Source of the DNA: an uncultured Eubacteriales bacterium | Lineage (GTDB): Bacteria; Bacillota; Clostridia; Oscillospirales; Oscillospiraceae | DNA: 6,364 bases | Assembly (NCBI GenBank): GCA_900549705.1 | Contig: URPI01000124.1 | Location: forward strand, 1 to 6,364 | Direction: 5' to 3' | Shown: piece by piece, positions 5,905-6,364 of the stretch | Position numbering within the stretch: the stretch's first letter is position 1 | Layout: each line of letters opens with the position of its first letter | Translations under genes and position numbers: made by a program | The notes under the pieces: generated by a model | Told to the model about the DNA's origin: nothing | What the model saw: the letters and a program-made list of their open reading frames with translations, nothing else | The model's database searches: none

Positions 5905-6139
5905 AATCCTTCCGCGGTACCACCCGCAATTCGCTGAACAATCAGCGCAGCTTTCAGGCGCTTCCACGCCCATGATGGATAACGGCATCACCCGTCTGAC
6001 CCTACCGTGCAACGGTGCATTTCAGGCAGCAGCTCCTGGGAGAAAGCCCGGCATTGCACGCAAGCGGATTCCACCATCCCGCTCTCTCTTGTGTCGCTAA
6101 CCAATGACAGGCAGCCCAATCGCAGCATTTTCCCATATC
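5868..6139 (-). promoter_or_regulatory. T-box leader RNA, tRNA-Phe responsive
   Basis: A 5' leader of about 270 bases that reads the charging state of a tRNA and controls read-through into pheST. The conserved T-box motif GCGGGTGGTACCGCGG is at 5912-5927; its UGGU bulge would pair with an uncharged ACCA end, which matches the A discriminator of tRNA-Phe. Stem I is visible: AGAGAGCGG and ATCCGCT form the distal hairpin with a GGTGGA loop, and CATTG/CAATG, GCCTG/CGGGC and TTGGG/CCCAG form lower helices. The candidate specifier codon is UUC (6042-6044), placed just before CCCAGGAGCTGC, as in T-boxes I remember. Downstream are hairpins at 6004-6016 and 5957-5970, the GACGG...CCGTTATC segment, and a stem III-like hairpin at 5932-5947. 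Uncharged tRNA-Phe should favour the antiterminator; charged tRNA should allow termination at 5868-5904. Identity as a T-box is firm; the specifier position is a good but unproven reading. Confidence 0.95.
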
Positions 6140-6145
6140 GCCCTC

Positions 6146-6174
6146 ATCTTATCACACTTCACTCAAAGATGCAA
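6146..6174 (-). promoter_or_regulatory. sigma-A promoter of the pheST leader
   Basis: Minus strand: TTGCAT (6169-6174), 17-base spacer, TAAGAT (6146-6151), with TG one base before the -10 box (extended -10). The predicted start near 6139 places the whole T-box stem I in the transcript. It is the only convincing promoter seen upstream of pheS. Confidence 0.85.
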
Positions 6175-6195
6175 GTGTTTTTTAGTGATGCACGG

Positions 6196-6255
6196 GGGAT
6201 TGTACGAATACGTTGCTGCCTGAACCCGTCCGGTGACGATACCACTCAGAAACCG
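6196..6255 (+). repeat. diverged copy C of the intergenic repeat core
   Basis: Aligned without gaps, 6196-6255 matches copy A positions 2106-2165 at 46 of 60 bases. The best kept parts are GGGATTGTAC.AATACGTTG, ACCCG.CCGGT.ACGATAC and GAAACCG. It has the same orientation as copies A and B, but the GGCGGC hairpin and the TTGGAAGG tail are not obvious here. It lies about 20 bases upstream of the pheST -35 box. No gene is supported in 6180-6364. Confidence 0.8.
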
Positions 6256-6284
6256 TGGGATTTTCGTAGCAGCCGATTGAATGC

Positions 6285-6308
6285 GTAGGGGCGGATAGCA
6301 TCCGCCCG
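6285..6308 (-). repeat. GTAGGGGCGG-type intergenic palindrome
   Basis: GGGCGGAT (6289-6296) and ATCCGCCC (6300-6307) are perfect 8-base arms around AGC, preceded by GTAG. Read on the minus strand it ends in CGCCCCTAC, the same tail as the element at 72-97, so the two lie in opposite orientations at the two ends of the window. Noncoding, function unknown. Confidence 0.65.
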
Positions 6309-6364
6309 AAGCTGATGGAATTGAGCGGTGCGGTGAATGGTGTGTCGTTGGATGCTGTACCACA

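Noticed and set aside
5823..5906. N-terminal extension of PheS by 28 residues from an ATG at 5906
   Set aside because: It would start within the leader just upstream of the terminator hairpin, lacks a good ribosome binding site and does not resemble PheS; the ATG at 5822 has AGGAGG at ideal spacing.

Overview
The window looks like chromosomal sequence from a GC-rich member of the Clostridia, probably the Oscillospiraceae (a Faecalibacterium- or Gemmiger-like gut anaerobe). This is an inference from four things: a phenylalanine-type T-box in front of pheST, an IreB-family protein, an SH3b-NlpC/P60 secreted hydrolase, and short GTAGGGGCGG-type palindromes between genes. Strong AGGAGG ribosome binding sites and sigma-A type promoters also point to Firmicutes. 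All five supported genes lie on the minus strand, so the window is read from right to left.

From the right: 6180-6364 holds no gene. It contains one diverged copy of a dispersed repeat (6196-6255) and one GTAGGGGCGG-type palindrome (6285-6308). A promoter with an extended -10 box (6146-6174) starts a leader RNA that is a clear T-box (5868-6139), with a UUC candidate specifier, a UGGU tRNA-end-binding bulge and an intrinsic terminator. It controls pheS (4779-5822) and pheT (2379-4766), the two subunits of phenylalanyl-tRNA synthetase, spaced 12 bases apart with the pheT ribosome binding site overlapping the pheS stop codon.

Between pheT and the next gene is about 310 bases of repeat (2068-2381). 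It has two direct copies 135 bases apart (106 of 109 positions identical in the core) and a perfect 10-base-arm inverted repeat that contains the pheT stop codon. The same core occurs again upstream of pheS, so the pheST transcription unit is flanked by members of one repeat family.

Next is an ireB (UPF0297/YrzL) gene (1740-1988) with its own sigma-A promoter and a strong hairpin after it. The last unit is a strong promoter (1546-1574), a 96-residue protein of unknown function (1226-1516), and 41 bases later a secreted two-SH3b NlpC/P60 endopeptidase (195-1184) ending at an intrinsic terminator. The left edge (1-150) holds two related palindromes and no gene.

The genes are housekeeping (translation) or cell-envelope related. 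IreB is known as a substrate of the PASTA Ser/Thr kinase that senses cell-wall state, and NlpC/P60 enzymes cut peptidoglycan, so a cell-wall link between the two left units is possible but unproven. I see no phage, transposase, CRISPR or defence gene. The least explained material is the repeat family.
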